Origin: Caldilineae bacterium
Lineage (GTDB): Bacteria > Chloroflexota > Anaerolineae > JAAEKA01
Assembly (NCBI GenBank): GCA_020634555.1
Contig: JACKBK010000065.1
Coordinates: 1-11,906 of the forward strand
Direction of reading: 5' to 3'
Length of the DNA stretch: 11,906 nucleotides
Shown: in pieces, positions 1 through 6,273 of the stretch
How the letters are laid out: every line of letters begins with the position of its first letter
How positions within the stretch are numbered: the stretch's first letter is position 1
The notes under the pieces: generated by a model
What the model was told of the DNA's origin: nothing
What the model saw: the letters and a program-made list of their open reading frames with translations, nothing else
Databases searched by the model: none
Program-made: the position numbers and the translations under genes

Positions 1-40
1 CATAACCGGTTGGTCCTCGGTTCGAATCCGGGGGGGCCCA
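1..40 (+). tRNA. tRNA with CAU anticodon, 3' portion only (probably tRNA-Ile2)
   Basis: Bases 1-3 are the anticodon CAT, followed by AA (loop), CCGGT (6-10, 3' anticodon stem), a 5-base variable loop TGGTC and a T arm whose stem 16-20 CTCGG pairs with 28-32 CCGGG around the classic TTCGAAT loop. The 3' acceptor strand GGGGCCC is 33-39 and the discriminator A is 40. CCA is not encoded (CAA follows). CAU may mean initiator Met, elongator Met or Ile2. The missing 5' strand must be GGGCCCC, giving C4-G69 and C5-G68. These are pairs known to favour the lysidine synthetase TilS, and the sequence resembles E. coli tRNA-Ile2 including the TTGGTC stretch. Ile2 is therefore favoured, but the 5' half lies outside the window. 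Confidence 0.85.
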
Positions 41-49
41 CAAGCCCGA

Positions 50-78
50 AACGGCTCCAGCGACGATCTGGAGCCGTT
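50..78 (+). terminator. hairpin after the tRNA gene
   Basis: AACGGCTCCAG (50-60) and CTGGAGCCGTT (68-78) form a perfect 11-bp stem with a 7-base loop, starting 9 bases after the tRNA. The following sequence GCTCTGTAATCT has no real T-run, so this is either a weak intrinsic terminator or a processing boundary. The CBS gene begins 30 bases further on and shows no clear promoter of its own, so some read-through from the tRNA is possible. Confidence 0.6.
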
Positions 79-108
79 GCTCTGTAATCTATCACAAAGG
101 AAGACGCA

Positions 109-624
109 ATGAACGTTGGCGATATCATGACCCACGAGGTCATTACTGTTCGGATGGACACCAAGGTAGGTGAGATAGCCCGGCTTTTCCGCGAACATCA
201 GTTGAGCGGCCTGCCGGTGGTCAACGATGCCAACGAGCCAATCGGCATCGTCACCGAGCTGGACATGATCACCCGCCATGCTCGTCCCAAACTGCCCACC
301 TATTTGCCTCTGTTGGGTGCTTACCTGCCGTTGCGCAGCAAGGAGTATCAGGAGAGCCTGCGTCGTATCACGGGCGTTGTGGCGCAGGACATCATGACCG
401 CGCCGGTCAACACCATCGGTGCGGACGCCTCCATCGAGGACCTGGCAACGCAGATGATCAGCAATCGCTCCAACCCGCTGCCGGTCGTGGATGCATCCGG
501 CAGGATGATCGGTATCGTCTCGCGCACCGATGTGCTGGCAGTGTTCGAGGATATCGACGTGCAGCTTGAGGAAGAGATGGAAGAGGGCGATGCCGAGCGC
601 AAAGCCGCATCGCACGGCGGCTGA
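109..624 (+). CDS. tandem CBS-domain protein
   Basis: This 171-residue soluble protein consists of two CBS domains, about residues 1-57 and 91-147. Each opens with a DIM(T) signature (DIMTHEVITV; DIMTAPVNTI) and ends with the ribose-phosphate-type motif (GIVTELDM 46-53; GIVSRTDV 135-142). A linker of about 33 residues (58-90, rich in P, L and Y) separates them, and an acidic tail (148-171) follows. Paired CBS domains form a Bateman module that binds adenine nucleotides such as AMP, ATP or SAM. Nothing here is fused to an enzyme, channel or DNA-binding domain, so the partner is unknown. The ATG is chosen because AAAGGAAG (96-103) lies 5 bases upstream. The gene converges on ftcD. The family call is firm; the cellular role cannot be read from the sequence. 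Confidence 0.93.
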   Translation: MNVGDIMTHEVITVRMDTKVGEIARLFREHQLSGLPVVNDANEPIGIVTELDMITRHARPKLPTYLPLLGAYLPLRSKEYQESLRRITGVVAQDIMTAPVNTIGADASIEDLATQMISNRSNPLPVVDASGRMIGIVSRTDVLAVFEDIDVQLEEEMEEGDAERKAASHGG

Positions 625-643
625 TCAAGGCTGGTCTGCTCAC

Positions 644-713
644 CCGTCACTCCCGCCTTCCCTGGAGTCCAGTGCTCTTGAATTGTAGATTCCCGCCTTC
701 GCGGGAATGACGA
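644..713. repeat. partly decayed copy of a ~69-bp palindromic element
   Basis: The right arm contains the intact 20-mer ATTCCCGCCTTCGCGGGAAT (689-708), an 8-bp hairpin of the ATTCCC-N8-GGGAAT form, followed by GACGA. The left arm (644-672, CGTCAC then TCCCGCC, ending GGAGTCCAG) is recognisably the same arm as in the copy at 1749-1817 but has lost its internal pairing. The two elements align over their whole length with one single-base gap. It lies 20 bases after the CBS stop codon. ATTCCC-N8-GGGAAT repeats are known from other bacteria (for example the neisserial dRS3 type); relatedness is not implied. Confidence 0.75.
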
Positions 714-724
714 GCTACAACGCA

Positions 725-777
725 GAGTAAACGCAAAACGACCGGGCTTTTTTTACCCGGTCGTTTTGCGTTTACTC
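725..777. terminator. bidirectional intrinsic terminator between convergent genes
   Basis: The arms 725-746 and 756-777 are perfect 22-base inverted repeats around the 9-base loop CTTTTTTTA. The core is ACGACCGGG/CCCGGTCGT, flanked by AAAA on one side and TTTT on the other, so read from either strand it gives a GC-rich stem followed by a U-run. This fits shared termination of the CBS gene (+) and ftcD (-). The last Glu codon and the stop codon of ftcD (772-777) lie inside the outer stem. Confidence 0.88.
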
Positions 778-1662
778 TCCCAGCCGGTTCTCCAGCACCT
801 GGTCCGGTTTGAACCCGTCAAGTTGCAAGTACCAGGTGGCGGCATCCAGCAGGGCCTGCTGCGGGATCAACCCCACCAACTCGCTGTGGCTGATCAGAAC
901 GCCATAGCGGGCAGCCTCGCGGCGCACCAACTCGACGACCACGTGCAGCGGCGTCCTGCTGAAATCGGTCAGGTTCATCGACACCTGCGCCTGGCCGTCC
1001 ACCAGCACGCCCATCGCTTGCACAAAGCGCAGGCCGCCGCTTGAATGGCGCACAGTCTTGGCAATCTTCTTGGCGATCTCCACGGTGTCACTGTTCAGAT
1101 AGATGTTGAAGGCGATCAGAAACGCGCGTGCGCCCACCGCCGTCGCGCCGGCCGATCCCAGACGCAACGGCCCAAAGTCGGGATCGCGCGCCGGGTCGCT
1201 TCCGATGCTGTCGCGGATCCCTTCATACTCGCCCCGGCGCACATCCGGCAGATTAACTCGCTCCGGCCGGCTGGCTGCCTGACCGTAAAGATACACCGGG
1301 ATGTCAAGCTCCTGCCCCAGCCGCTGGCCAAGCCGGCGGGCAAGCTGGGCGCAGTCATCCATGCTCACGCCGCGTACCGGGATGAAGGGGATCACGTCTG
1401 TGGCGCCCATGCGCGGATGCTCGCCGCGCTGCTGGTTCATGTCGATCAGCCCGGCCGCGATGCGGGCGCTCTGAAAGGCCGCCTCCAACACCGCCTCCGG
1501 GCCGCCAACAAAGGTTACCACTGTGCGGTTGTGGTCGCCGTCAGACTGGACGTCCAGCAAGTGCGCGCCGGGTACAGACGTCACTCCCGCGAGGATCTCG
1601 TCGATTACTTCCTGCCGCCGGCCTTCGCTGAAGTTAGGGACACATTCTACGATCTGTTGCAT
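772..1662 (-). CDS. ftcD: glutamate formimidoyltransferase, stand-alone domain
   Basis: This enzyme transfers the formimino group of N-formimino-L-glutamate to tetrahydrofolate, the last step of one histidine degradation route. The 296 residues match the N-terminal transferase half of mammalian FTCD, and no cyclodeaminase domain follows. Family hallmarks are VECVPNFSEGR at residues 5-15, DGDHNRTV (41-48), GEHPRMGATDVIPFIPV (80-96) with His82 at the position of the reported catalytic histidine, AGATAVGARAFLIAFN (171-186) and SGGLRFVQAMGV (208-219). I take the ATG at 1662, which has GGAG 9 bases upstream. A GTG at 1683 in the same frame would add 7 residues and overlap that ribosome-binding site. 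A plausible promoter lies at 1690-1717. No other hut or folate gene is adjacent. Its 3' end reaches into the terminator stem, and palindromic repeats flank it on both sides. Confidence 0.94.
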   Translation of the reverse strand: MQQIVECVPNFSEGRRQEVIDEILAGVTSVPGAHLLDVQSDGDHNRTVVTFVGGPEAVLEAAFQSARIAAGLIDMNQQRGEHPRMGATDVIPFIPVRGVSMDDCAQLARRLGQRLGQELDIPVYLYGQAASRPERVNLPDVRRGEYEGIRDSIGSDPARDPDFGPLRLGSAGATAVGARAFLIAFNIYLNSDTVEIAKKIAKTVRHSSGGLRFVQAMGVLVDGQAQVSMNLTDFSRTPLHVVVELVRREAARYGVLISHSELVGLIPQQALLDAATWYLQLDGFKPDQVLENRLGE

Positions 1663-1689
1663 GGTGCTGTTCTCCGATTTCACTTTGTT

Positions 1690-1717
1690 GTGATAGACTG
1701 CGAGGCGCTGAGATCAA
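1690..1717 (-). promoter_or_regulatory. putative sigma70-type promoter for ftcD
   Basis: On the minus strand, TTGATC (1717-1712) is followed after 16 bases by TATCAC (1695-1690). Transcription would start near 1683, leaving a leader of about 20 bases that contains the GGAG Shine-Dalgarno. The -10 is imperfect and the spacer one base short. Confidence 0.4.
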
Positions 1718-1748
1718 GGCCCAGGGTAATTGTTCAGCCTACGGCGTG

Positions 1749-1817
1749 TCGTCATTCCCGCGCAGGCGGGAATCCAGGTCTGCGAAGTGTGGATTCCCGC
1801 CTGCGCGGGAATGACGA
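1749..1817. repeat. intact palindromic element, 28-bp perfect inverted repeat
   Basis: Bases 1749-1776 and 1790-1817 are perfect 28-base reverse complements with a 13-base spacer. Each arm contains its own hairpin (ATTCCCGC-GCAG-GCGGGAAT at 1754-1773 and its complement), so the element can fold as two small hairpins or one long one. It matches the decayed element at 644-713 over its length. This is the architecture of short non-autonomous palindromic (REP- or MITE-like) repeats; no transposase is in the window. Confidence 0.85.
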
Positions 1818-1857
1818 GTGAGTAGTTACGACCCGAGAAGTATTATGCTGATTCTGT

Positions 1858-2031
1858 CGGATTCTGTGGGTGTGCGACCGCCCGACCGTGAAACGGATCG
1901 GGCTATGACGTGAAAGGCCCTCCGGGCCTCCGGATTCCGTAGCCCAGCGGGCTTGCATCTCGTAGCCGGATGGCTTGTAGCCTCCGGCGGGCGTCCTTTG
2001 CAACAACAACTTCCTGCATCCACAGAATCCG
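1858..2031. repeat. hairpin chain bounded by 12-bp inverted repeats
   Basis: CGGATTCTGTGG (1858-1869) is the reverse complement of CCACAGAATCCG (2020-2031). The left end overlaps a tandem pair of 10-mers (GATTCTGTCG/GATTCTGTGG, 1850-1869). Inside are four successive hairpins: GCCCGACCGT-GAA-ACGG(A)TCGGGC (1880-1903, one bulged A), AGGCCC-TCC-GGGCCT (1915-1929), AGCCC-AGC-GGGCT (1941-1953) and AGCC-GGAT-GGCT (1964-1975). GTAGCC occurs three times (1939, 1962 and 1977 region). No target-site duplication is visible. It could be a MITE-like element, a structured RNA or chance enrichment. Confidence 0.45.
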
Positions 2032-2069
2032 TTAGAACCAGGTGTTATGTAACGGGTCAACCGTCCCAG

Positions 2070-2090
2070 GTTTCACGATTCACGTTTCAC
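2070..2090 (+). repeat. three tandem heptamers GTTTCAC/GATTCAC/GTTTCAC
   Basis: GTTTCAC (2070-2076), GATTCAC (2077-2083) and GTTTCAC (2084-2090) abut exactly, with one substitution in the middle copy. The array ends about 38 bases before the thioesterase ribosome-binding site. It may be an operator-like repeat or a slippage-derived intergenic repeat. Confidence 0.6.
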
Positions 2091-2138
2091 ACCAGATAGC
2101 GATGCAAACCTGTGCTCAACAAACTCCAAGAGGTATCT

Positions 2139-2636
2139 ATGTCGCCAGAACCAAAACGCGCTTCTGAGTCCGCGGTCGAGATGACCCAGATCATCCTGCC
2201 GTCTCACGCCAACGGGCTGAACACCATCTTCGGCGGCCAGGTCGCGGCCTGGATCGACATCTGCGCCGGCGTTGCGGCCATGCGCCACGCCCGCCACATC
2301 GTGGTCACCGCATCCATGGACGACCTGCACTTTCTGGCGCCGGCCCATGTGGGCGAGGTGCTGATCCTGCGGGCGCACGTCAACCGGGCCTTCGGTACCT
2401 CCATGGAGATCGGTGTTCGCGTCGACGCCGAGAACCCACTGACCGGTGAGCAGCGCCACACAGCCACCGCCTATCTTACCTTCGTAGCCCTCGATGCTGA
2501 CGGCCACCGGACGCCAGTGCCGCCGCTTTTGCCGGAAACCGAGGCCGAGAAGCGTCGTTTCCAGCAGGCTCAACAGCGCCGTATCTGGCGCCTCCAACGG
2601 CGCCAAATGCACCTGCAAACCGAGGGCGATGAATAA
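2139..2636 (+). CDS. acyl-CoA thioesterase, single hotdog domain (YciA/ACOT7-like)
   Basis: This 165-residue cytosolic protein should hydrolyse acyl-CoA to free fatty acid and CoA. The hotdog-fold signature is clear: HANGLNTIFGGQVAAWID (23-40), with Asn25 and Asp40 at the positions used for catalysis in ACOT-type enzymes and the FGG turn of the central helix. TASMDDLHFLAPAHVGEVL (57-75) and the strand MEIGVRVDAEN (89-99) follow, then TATAYLTFVALD (108-119). The C-terminal 35 residues are highly charged (EAEKRRFQQAQQRR) and probably helical. The ATG at 2139 is preceded by AAGAGG (2128-2133) at 5 bases; an upstream GTG at 2112 lacks such a site. The gene is single, convergent with the dCMP deaminase gene. 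Chain-length specificity cannot be judged. Confidence 0.92.
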   Translation: MSPEPKRASESAVEMTQIILPSHANGLNTIFGGQVAAWIDICAGVAAMRHARHIVVTASMDDLHFLAPAHVGEVLILRAHVNRAFGTSMEIGVRVDAENPLTGEQRHTATAYLTFVALDADGHRTPVPPLLPETEAEKRRFQQAQQRRIWRLQRRQMHLQTEGDE

Positions 2637-2639
2637 CTG

Positions 2640-2691
2640 ACCTGGCGCCCGGCGTGACTTCAGGTTTCAACCGGCGGCGTCCGTGCCAGGT
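2640..2691. terminator. inverted repeat between convergent genes, weak terminator candidate
   Basis: ACCTGGC (2640-2646) pairs with GCCAGGT (2685-2691) in the 57 bases between two convergent stop codons, with partly complementary GC-rich sequence inside. There is no T-run on either strand, so intrinsic termination is doubtful. Confidence 0.3.
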
Positions 2692-2693
2692 GA

Positions 2694-3137
2694 TCACTCA
2701 CCAACCTCAACATGCTGCAAAGCAACACCGGCCTGCGCCAGAAACGCCACCGAGTTGGCGTCGGGGTACGCGCCGGCATAGACGACCCGCTTCAAGCCCG
2801 CGTTGATGATCATCTTGGCGCAGGTCAGGCAGGGCTGGTGCGTCACATAGATCGCGCTTCCGGCGACACTGACCCCGTGCTGCGCCGCCTGGATGATGGC
2901 GTTCTGCTCAGCGTGCAACGTGCGCACGCAGTGGCCGTCTATCATCAGGTGGCCGATTTCGTCGCAGTGCGGCAGCCCGGCCGGTGCGCCGTTGTAGCCT
3001 GTGGTCAGGATACGGCGGTCCTTGACGATGATCGCGCCGACCCGCGCCCGGTCGCAGGTGCTGCGCTTGGCGACCTGCAGCGTGATTCCCATGAAGTAGT
3101 CGTCCCACGAAGGACGTTTGTGCGTCTGGTCGGTCAT
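2694..3137 (-). CDS. dCMP deaminase (ComEB-type)
   Basis: This zinc enzyme deaminates dCMP to dUMP, supplying thymidylate synthesis. The 147 residues carry the cytidine-deaminase-superfamily zinc site: HAE at 75-77 (His75 ligand, Glu77 proton shuttle) and PCLTC at 102-106 (Cys103, Cys106). The dCMP deaminase context CDRARVGAIIV (28-38), GYNGAPAGLPHCDE (47-60) and CVRTLHAEQNAI (70-81) separates it from tRNA adenosine deaminase and RibD. Length is normal. The ATG at 3137 has AGGA 6 bases upstream, and the gene starts 18 bases after the GT-C protein stops, so it is the last gene of the five-gene minus-strand operon. Together with upp earlier in that operon it points to pyrimidine nucleotide supply. 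In Bacillus the homologue sits in the competence locus comE, but no competence gene is present here. Confidence 0.94.
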   Translation of the reverse strand: MTDQTHKRPSWDDYFMGITLQVAKRSTCDRARVGAIIVKDRRILTTGYNGAPAGLPHCDEIGHLMIDGHCVRTLHAEQNAIIQAAQHGVSVAGSAIYVTHQPCLTCAKMIINAGLKRVVYAGAYPDANSVAFLAQAGVALQHVEVGE

Positions 3138-3155
3138 CAGTCGTCCTGCCTCACA

Positions 3156-5435
3156 TCATCTTTCGTTGACCCGTAACTGTCCAAGCAACACCCGATCCGC
3201 GCCTTCAGCGCCCTCCGAACGGACCAGCGTCAGCCGGTCAAACGCCGGCCGCGTGTAAAGACTGGCCTCGATCTGATAGGCGCCCGGCGGCGCGTCCTCG
3301 GCTACGGTGAACGAATGGATATCCGTGATCACCTGGCCAGGCTGCCAGTCGCGCGTCGCCGGTTGCGTCGTGGCGTCGTGGCCGCCGCGGGTCTGGCCGC
3401 TGGCGTCCAGCAGGTGGGCGAAGGTCGTGTAGTCGCCGCTCACCGGGCCGCGCGCCTGCCAGTAGAGCGTCACCGTCAACGGGTCGCCGGGGCTTACGCT
3501 GCGCGCGCTGAGACTATATCCCAACAAAGTCACGTTGTCCAGAAAATCGATGCTCAGGGGATTAGGAATGTCGCCGGCCGCGGCCGCCAGAGTCACATCG
3601 CCAAACAGTATCTGGTCATCGTTGGCGGCGACGCCGGCCGCGGGCGAGTGCAGCGTCACCGGCAGACGTTCCTCGGTGCGATGGTCGTACAGCCCAACGG
3701 CCCACCACCCATGGTCGGGCGTGTAAGCCGTGGCCGGAACGACAACGCGGTACTGTTCAACGCGCGTCTCTCCCGGCAACCACTGGCTGGTGGGACGCTG
3801 TCCGCCGCCCGGCATGGTGTCCTTCTGCGCCACTACCAGGCCGTCGTCGTTCACCAGATGCACAAACACCGAGTAGTCCGCATCGACTGGCGCCAGAGCT
3901 TGCCAGCTCACTGTGACTGTCAAGGGCTGGCCGGGCGCGGCGATGGCCGGCTCGCCTGCCACACCGAGCACCGCGAATTGACCCGCCAGATCAGCCTCCA
4001 CAGGCGTCAAACGGGGCGCCAACTCTGCGGCTGAGGCAGGCGGGCGGTAGGCCGGCGCGACGATCCAGACCGGTGTCAGGACGCTGAGCACCGCCAGCAA
4101 GCCAACCACACCCCAGCCCAGCGGCGAGGCGTGCTGCGGCCTGCCCCCGCGCCGGATCAACCCCGGTATCCACGCGCCGAAGGCGACCACCGCCAATAGA
4201 GCCAGAGCCGGCGCGGCCGGGAAGAAGTAACGCCCCTGCGCGGCCGGTGCGATGCGCATGAAACGCACCCACGAAACGGCCAACGCGGCCAGCCAGAGCA
4301 TCAACAGCCCGCCGCCGGCCCAGCGCCAATCGATCCGCCGCGAGCGAACCAACCAGCGTCCAGCTGCCAGCACCAGCCCGGCAGCGATGATAACTTCGAT
4401 CGCGCGAAACACAAGATAGACCCAGGACGGATACGGCACGTTGAGCCAGCCGAACAGCCCCCAGAACGACCGCTCCAGGCTTACCAGTTCGGCGACGATG
4501 GTCTCCCAACCGGCCGGCGTGACCCGCAGCAGGATGTTGGCCTGCCAGATGTTCCACGCCAGCGGGTCTGCATACAGCGTCCAGTTGCGCACAAACCACC
4601 AGCCGGCGACCAGCAGCGCGGGAACGAAGATGGCTACGCCGCCCAACACGAGCGTGCGCCACGAGCGGCCACGCCAGGCGGCCAGCAGCAGCGCCAATCC
4701 GGCCAGCCCGGCCAGCGCCAGCCCGCTGAGCTTCGACAACAGCGCTAGGCCAAGCAGAACGCCGATGGCAACGAAGCGCAGCAGGCCGCGGCGACCCGTC
4801 CAACGGCCGCGCCGCTCGGCTGGATCGGTGACTAACAAGACCAGGAGCCAGAGGGTCAGAGTGGCTGTGGCGTTGATGGCGTTGTCGTTGCTGGCGGCTG
4901 CGCTGATGAAGATGAACTGCGGCAAAAAGGCGAACAGCGCCGCGCCCAGCGTCGCCCGCCGGTCGCCCAGAAGTGGACGCAGCGCGCGCTGGGTTGCCCA
5001 AAGCGTGACCGCGCCGAGAAAGATGGAAAAGAAACGGGCGATGTGCAGCGCCAGCACGGTGTTGCGCCAGGGCCAACCCTCGCTGGCATGGTGGACCAGG
5101 AAGTTGATGTTGTCTGGCGAGTCGGGGCGGCCAATGGCGGCATGCGGGTTGGCGCGCGCGTAGATGTCCGGGAAGTCGCTCTGGTCGATCCACGCCGTCA
5201 GTGCAGCTGCGGCCAGATAATAGCCGGGCGACTGGACACCTTGCTGCCGCCACAGCGCCTGCGTGTTCGGCGCAGATACCGGCAATCCTTTTCCGCTGAC
5301 CAGGTGTTGGACGAAGGCGAAATGCCAGATCTCGTCGGGCGTCTCGAAGGGCGGGATGACGACGCTGTAGAGGGTTGCCAGCAGCACGAAGCCGCCGATG
5401 ATCCAGGCCAGCGGTCTGCGGACAAGGTTCTGCAT
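3156..5435 (-). CDS. GT-C fold membrane glycosyltransferase (GT39/DUF2142-like) with duplicated beta-sandwich tail
   Basis: This 759-residue polytopic membrane protein probably transfers a sugar from a polyprenyl-phosphate donor on the outer face of the membrane. Residues 1-461 hold about 10-12 hydrophobic helices (for example 9-28, 125-148, 160-181, 221-253, 261-283, 340-362, 403-424, 439-461). The first loop carries PPFETPDEIWHF (28-39), whose acidic pair matches the catalytic region of GT-C enzymes. QGRYFFPAAPALALL (400-414) is typical of this group. After the last helix come two related soluble domains, about 485-595 and 631-755. Both contain G(Q/D)PLTVTxxWQA, then a xxFxHL segment and WLPGE/WQPGQ, evidence of internal duplication. 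I start at the ATG at 5435, 8 bases after the GT2 stop; an in-frame start at 5510 would overlap that gene by 67 bases. No clear Shine-Dalgarno is seen, which suggests coupling to the GT2 gene. The acceptor is unknown. Confidence 0.82.
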   Translation of the reverse strand: MQNLVRRPLAWIIGGFVLLATLYSVVIPPFETPDEIWHFAFVQHLVSGKGLPVSAPNTQALWRQQGVQSPGYYLAAAALTAWIDQSDFPDIYARANPHAAIGRPDSPDNINFLVHHASEGWPWRNTVLALHIARFFSIFLGAVTLWATQRALRPLLGDRRATLGAALFAFLPQFIFISAAASNDNAINATATLTLWLLVLLVTDPAERRGRWTGRRGLLRFVAIGVLLGLALLSKLSGLALAGLAGLALLLAAWRGRSWRTLVLGGVAIFVPALLVAGWWFVRNWTLYADPLAWNIWQANILLRVTPAGWETIVAELVSLERSFWGLFGWLNVPYPSWVYLVFRAIEVIIAAGLVLAAGRWLVRSRRIDWRWAGGGLLMLWLAALAVSWVRFMRIAPAAQGRYFFPAAPALALLAVVAFGAWIPGLIRRGGRPQHASPLGWGVVGLLAVLSVLTPVWIVAPAYRPPASAAELAPRLTPVEADLAGQFAVLGVAGEPAIAAPGQPLTVTVSWQALAPVDADYSVFVHLVNDDGLVVAQKDTMPGGGQRPTSQWLPGETRVEQYRVVVPATAYTPDHGWWAVGLYDHRTEERLPVTLHSPAAGVAANDDQILFGDVTLAAAAGDIPNPLSIDFLDNVTLLGYSLSARSVSPGDPLTVTLYWQARGPVSGDYTTFAHLLDASGQTRGGHDATTQPATRDWQPGQVITDIHSFTVAEDAPPGAYQIEASLYTRPAFDRLTLVRSEGAEGADRVLLGQLRVNER

Positions 5436-5443
5436 GGCGGGCG

Positions 5444-6217
5444 CTAGAGCTTTTGGGGAGGTTTCCAGAACAGGAGGTAGTAGAGCCAACTGCGGACGTA
5501 GCGAAACCACACGTCCTTGACGCGGAAGCGCGAGACGCCGTTGGCGCGCACGTACTCATGGGTCGGCACCTCGTCCAACCGGTAGCCGCTGCGAACTGTC
5601 TTGATTACCATCTCCTGTTCGATGGTGGTAATGTTCTCTTGCAGATCGAGGGCCAGCGCCACATCTCGACGGATGGCGCGCAGGCCGTTCTGGCAGTCGG
5701 TCAGACGAACCCCCTGCGTGTAGTTGACGCTGAGTGTGATGATCTGGCTGCCGAAGAGCCGGATGAACTGGTGGAAGGTGGCGTGAAGCTCATCGCTGCC
5801 GCCCAACATGCGCGAGCCGCTGACGTGGTCAGCCTCGCCGGCGACAATGGGAGCGATCAGCGCCGGGATGTCGGTGGGGTCGTGGGAGCCGTCAGCATCC
5901 ACGAAGACCAGGATGTCGCCGCTGGCCTCGCGCATAGCCAGCCGCAGCGCGGCGCCCTTGCCTTTGCCTTCGTCCAGAATGACGCGCGCGCCGCATGCCG
6001 CGGCCAGCTCGCGCGTGCCGTCGCTGCTGTGGCCATCGACCACCAGCAGTTCATCGCAATAGGGCGCGGCCTTTGCCAACACCGGCAGCAGGTTGGCGGA
6101 CTCGTTGCGAGTCGGTATGACGACGGTGATACGGTACGCCTCGCCGTTTGGCCCGATCCGATTCAACTCCCGTACCCGCGGCAAGGACGGATACCAGGCG
6201 GGAAGTATGGTGGTCAA
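5444..6217 (-). CDS. GT2 glycosyltransferase, dolichyl/polyprenyl-phosphate mannose synthase-like
   Basis: This 257-residue GT-A enzyme probably charges polyprenyl phosphate with a sugar from a nucleotide sugar. Motifs appear in order: VVIPTRNES (32-40), VVDGHSSDGT (59-68), GKGKGAALRLAM (84-95), the metal-binding DADGSHDP (107-114), GSRM (134-137) and DCQNGLRAIRRD (174-185). The C-terminal stretch VRSWLYYLLFW (241-251) is hydrophobic and may anchor it at the membrane. The start is TTG at 6217, supported by GGAGGT only 3 bases upstream; no in-frame ATG precedes the first motif. The membrane glycosyltransferase gene begins 8 bases after its stop. This fits a donor-making synthase paired with the enzyme that uses the lipid-linked sugar. 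The sugar (mannose, glucose or other) cannot be told. Confidence 0.88.
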   Translation of the reverse strand: MTTILPAWYPSLPRVRELNRIGPNGEAYRITVVIPTRNESANLLPVLAKAAPYCDELLVVDGHSSDGTRELAAACGARVILDEGKGKGAALRLAMREASGDILVFVDADGSHDPTDIPALIAPIVAGEADHVSGSRMLGGSDELHATFHQFIRLFGSQIITLSVNYTQGVRLTDCQNGLRAIRRDVALALDLQENITTIEQEMVIKTVRSGYRLDEVPTHEYVRANGVSRFRVKDVWFRYVRSWLYYLLFWKPPQKL

Positions 6218-6273
6218 TCAACCTCCGTCGTGCGTAAGCACACCCAGCGCCCCCGGAACGTGATTGCTGAGGA

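Larger units (their letters stand above)
1663..2138. other. gene-free interval rich in small repeats
   Basis: No convincing protein gene lies in these 476 bases; the open frames here on either strand read through the palindromes and resemble no family. From left to right it holds the ftcD leader and promoter (to 1717), the intact palindromic element (1749-1817), a hairpin chain with 12-bp inverted ends (1858-2031), three tandem heptamers (2070-2090) and the ribosome-binding site of the thioesterase gene (2128-2133). I see no strong promoter for the thioesterase. Confidence 0.7.

Noticed and set aside
718..729. CAACGCAGAGTA matches 12 bases of a common cDNA-synthesis adaptor
   Set aside because: The last five bases belong to the perfect 22-bp terminator stem and the sequence continues without the rest of the adaptor, so it is genomic coincidence.
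644..1817. Possible CRISPR array from the repeated ATTCCC-N8-GGGAAT units
   Set aside because: Only paired palindromic arms at two sites, with no regular spacers and no cas genes.
1045..1821. Plus-strand open frame of about 258 codons opposite ftcD
   Set aside because: It is antisense to ftcD, and its C-terminus is translated from the palindromic element.
1752..2060. Minus-strand open frame of about 100 codons in the gene-free interval
   Set aside because: It reads through the palindrome and hairpin chain, has no family resemblance, and its sequence is better explained as repeats.
5436..5510. Upstream start for the GT-C protein overlapping the GT2 gene
   Set aside because: The extra 25 residues are unlike an N-terminal signal, and the ATG at 5435 directly precedes the first helix.
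3991..5559. Long minus-strand open frame of about 520 codons overlapping the GT-C protein in another frame
   Set aside because: It is rich in Arg, Ala and Gly with no motif, and lies wholly over the GT-C and GT2 coding sequence; it is a by-product of high GC content.
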